The notes beneath the pieces were generated by a model, which saw only the letters and a program-made list of their open reading frames with translations, was not told the DNA's origin and searched no databases. This document shows positions 38,791-41,034 of a DNA stretch of 41,034 nucleotides, in pieces. The position numbers were made by a program, and so were the translations under genes. Source of the DNA: CAYVOX01 sp964453035 (GTDB lineage Bacteria > Chloroflexota > Anaerolineae > Anaerolineales > Anaerolineaceae); assembly GCA_964453035.1 (NCBI GenBank), contig CAYVOX010000012.1, forward strand, positions 1-41,034, written 5' to 3'. Position 1 is the stretch's first letter; every line of letters starts with the position of its first letter.

Positions 38791-41034
38791 ATGAAACCCG
38801 AAGCAAAAACCACAACCGCCATCGTTGGCGGGCGACCAGTCGTGTTTGAGACTGGCAAACTTGCCGCCCAGGCTGGCGGCGCTGTAACCGTTCGGCTTGG
38901 CGATTCTATTATATTCGCCTCCGCCACCATGAGTGCCCAGGTAAAACAGGGGCAGGATTTTTTCCCGCTCTCCGTTGATTACGAAGAACGCATGTACGCC
39001 GGCGGGCGCATCCCCGGTTCCTTCTTCCGCCGCGAAGGCCGACCTTCCGAGGCTGCCATCCTTGTGGCGCGCCTGACCGACCGCCCCATCCGCCCATTAT
39101 TCTCGAGCGACATGCGCAACGAAGTGCAGGTCATCATGTTCTCAGTCTCTGCGGATACCGAGAACCCGCTGGATGTGCTCGCCATCAATGCTGCCTCGGC
39201 AGCCCTGCTCATCTCGGATATCCCCTGGGGCGGTCCGGTTGGCGCAGTGCGCGTCGGGCGCGTGGACGGGCAGTTCATCGCCGACCCCACCTACGCTCAG
39301 ATGGAAATCTCCGATATTGACCTGCGCATTGCCGGCACCAGGGACGCCATTTTGATGGTGGAATGCGGCGCCTCCGAAATCAGCGAAGCCGATATGGTTG
39401 CCGCCCTCACCTTCGGGCACGAAGCTATCCAGCCGCTTGTGGAAGCCCAGGAACAACTGGCAGCCATCGCCGGCAAGGCTAAACGCGAAGTGAAGCTCTT
39501 CCCCATCGATGCCACCCTGGTCGAGCAGGTCACTGCCGCCTTCGGCGCCAAAATTGAAGCCGCCCTCGATGCTCCCCACAACAAGGCTGAGCTCTACGCT
39601 GCCATGGATGAACTCAAGGCGCAGGTGGTTGCCGAATTTGGCGGCGAAGACGGCGCCAAAGCAGGCGATGCAGCCGATGCCTTCAACGAAGTTGAAAAGA
39701 ACATCGTGCGCTCGCGCATCCTGGAGCGCAACCTGCGACCCGACGGCCGCGCCATGACCGAGATTCGCCCCATCTGGTGCGAAGTGGGCGTCAGCCCGCG
39801 CGCCCACGGCTCCGGTCTTTTCACCCGCGGCGAGACCCAGGTCATCACCCTGGCCACCCTCGGCACCCCTAAGGAAGCCCAGGAATTAGACAACCTCTCC
39901 CCGGCGGATTCAAAACGCTACATCCACCATTACAATTTCCCGCCCTACTCCACCGGCGAAGTTCGCCCCCTGCGCCAATCCCGCCGCGAGATCGGCCACG
40001 GCGCCCTGGCTGAGCGCGCCCTGCTGCCGGTTATCCCGCCCGAGAGTGAATTCCCCTACACCCTGCGCCTCGTCTCGGAAGTGCTGGCCTCCAACGGTTC
40101 CAGCTCGATGGGCTCGGTGTGCGGCTCCACCCTGGCGCTGATGGATACCGGCGTGCCGATTAAAGCCCCGGTTGCTGGCGTGGCGATGGGTCTGATTAAA
40201 GAAGGCGAGCGCTATGCCATCCTGACCGACATCCAGGGCGCTGAAGATCACCTCGGCGACATGGATTTCAAAGTAGCAGGCACCGATGCCGGCATCACCG
40301 CCCTGCAGATGGATATCAAGATCAAGGGCATCACGCCGCAAATCATGGCCGAAGCCCTCGACCAGGCCAACGTTGCCCGCAAGTTCATCCTGGGTAAGAT
40401 GCTGGAAGTGATTCCCGCCCCGCGCCCGGAACTCAAACCGCACGCCCCGCGCATCACCATCGTCAAGGTGCCCGTGGATAAAATCGGCGCTATCATCGGC
40501 CCCGGCGGCAAGAACATCCGCGCCCTGCAGGAAGAAACCGGCACCAAGATCGATATCGCCGACGACGGCACCGTTTACATCGCCGCCACCGATGGCATCG
40601 GCGAAGCCGCCGCCCGCGAGCGCATCGAAGCCCTCACCGAAACGCCCCAGGTGGGCCGCATCTACACCGGCAAAGTGGTGCGCATCGCCGATTTCGGCGC
40701 TTTCGTCGAGATCCTGCCTAACGTGGACGGCATGGTGCACATCTCCCAGCTCGACAGCGAGCGCGTTGAAAAGGTGGAAGACATCGTCTCAATGGGCGAT
40801 GAAATCACCGTCATGGTCACCAACATCGATGAAGGCGGCAAGATTCGCCTCTCGCGCCAGGCCGTGCTGGAAGGCTGGACGGCTGAAGAAGCCCTCTCCC
40901 ACGACCGCAAGGGCGGTTCTCGCCCCGGCGGCAGCCGGCCCGGCGGCGATCGCGGTGGTCGCCCGGGTGGCGATCGCGGCGGACGCTCAGGCGGCGGTTT
41001 CAACCGCGGCGGCAACCGCGACAACCGGCGCTAA
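38791..41034 (+). CDS. pnp: polyribonucleotide nucleotidyltransferase (PNPase)
   Basis: A 747-aa protein with the full bacterial layout: two RNase PH domains (about 10-140 and 310-540; FFPLSVDYEERMYAGGRIPGSFFRREG and the catalytic second core with SDGSS-like NGSSSMGSVCGSTLALMD), a KH domain (about 550-608, GPGGKNIRALQ) and an S1 domain (about 620-692). It degrades RNA from the 3' end with phosphate and is a core part of RNA turnover. A Gly/Arg-rich tail of about 40 aa (repeats of GGDRGGR and GGSRPGG) follows S1 and is unusual in E. coli-type PNPase. ATG at 38,791 with AGGGA (38,779-38,783) seven bases upstream; the gene ends exactly at the window end. Confidence 0.98.
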   Translation: MKPEAKTTTAIVGGRPVVFETGKLAAQAGGAVTVRLGDSIIFASATMSAQVKQGQDFFPLSVDYEERMYAGGRIPGSFFRREGRPSEAAILVARLTDRPIRPLFSSDMRNEVQVIMFSVSADTENPLDVLAINAASAALLISDIPWGGPVGAVRVGRVDGQFIADPTYAQMEISDIDLRIAGTRDAILMVECGASEISEADMVAALTFGHEAIQPLVEAQEQLAAIAGKAKREVKLFPIDATLVEQVTAAFGAKIEAALDAPHNKAELYAAMDELKAQVVAEFGGEDGAKAGDAADAFNEVEKNIVRSRILERNLRPDGRAMTEIRPIWCEVGVSPRAHGSGLFTRGETQVITLATLGTPKEAQELDNLSPADSKRYIHHYNFPPYSTGEVRPLRQSRREIGHGALAERALLPVIPPESEFPYTLRLVSEVLASNGSSSMGSVCGSTLALMDTGVPIKAPVAGVAMGLIKEGERYAILTDIQGAEDHLGDMDFKVAGTDAGITALQMDIKIKGITPQIMAEALDQANVARKFILGKMLEVIPAPRPELKPHAPRITIVKVPVDKIGAIIGPGGKNIRALQEETGTKIDIADDGTVYIAATDGIGEAAARERIEALTETPQVGRIYTGKVVRIADFGAFVEILPNVDGMVHISQLDSERVEKVEDIVSMGDEITVMVTNIDEGGKIRLSRQAVLEGWTAEEALSHDRKGGSRPGGSRPGGDRGGRPGGDRGGRSGGGFNRGGNRDNRR

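Noticed and set aside
1..41034. tRNA, rRNA, CRISPR, toxin-antitoxin or restriction/defence genes
   Set aside because: None seen. The mazG-like gene is a lone house-cleaning enzyme and is not paired with a toxin or defence partner.

Overview
The window looks like a scaffold from a metagenome- or draft-assembled bacterium with a GC-rich genome. The most likely source is a Chloroflexota of the Anaerolineae type. This is a judgement from the overall flavour of the proteins (short type-3 ProS, GAF-GGDEF proteins, PNPase with a Gly/Arg tail, frequent TTG and GTG starts), not from a marker gene. There is no rRNA, tRNA, CRISPR array or transposase. Two runs of exactly 100 N each sit between two identical 55-bp sequences, so both gaps are almost certainly unmerged 55-bp contig overlaps, not missing DNA.

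Positions 1 to about 28,370 (minus strand) hold one very long surface-polysaccharide operon of at least 28 genes, many with start/stop overlaps. It is read leftward from a strong promoter at 28,379-28,407 and runs off the left edge. The first gene encodes a winged-helix regulator, followed by a GDP-fucose-synthase-like epimerase and an ABC-2 exporter pair (Wzm/Wzt type). The rest is biosynthesis. Two NeuB-family synthases, three cytidylyltransferases (one fused to a KdsC-like phosphatase), PseB, a PtmA-like SDR, a Gfo/Idh oxidoreductase and a D-2-hydroxyacid dehydrogenase point to several different nonulosonic (sialic-acid-like) sugars. Glycosyltransferases of GT2, GT4, GT-C, DUF115-like and an HP-motif GT-B-like type are interleaved. 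The three cytidylyltransferases are matched by three HP-motif proteins, which suggests three parallel CMP-sugar cassettes feeding one exported glycan.

Positions 28,481-31,670 (plus strand) are a small housekeeping operon read divergently: a MazG-like pyrophosphohydrolase, a LOG-family protein, prolyl-tRNA synthetase and a helical protein of unknown function. Its mRNA appears leaderless. Positions 31,858-38,093 encode two large multi-PAS/GAF diguanylate cyclases that share a Cys/His-containing GAF subtype and retain c-di-GMP inhibitory sites. Positions 38,099-41,034 are the conserved rpsO-pnp pair. A structured rpsO leader precedes rpsO, an 85-nt rod-like hairpin ending in T6 separates the two genes, and a structured leader precedes pnp.

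No sensing-to-output link between the cyclases and the polysaccharide operon is visible beyond proximity, although c-di-GMP control of exopolysaccharide is common in bacteria.
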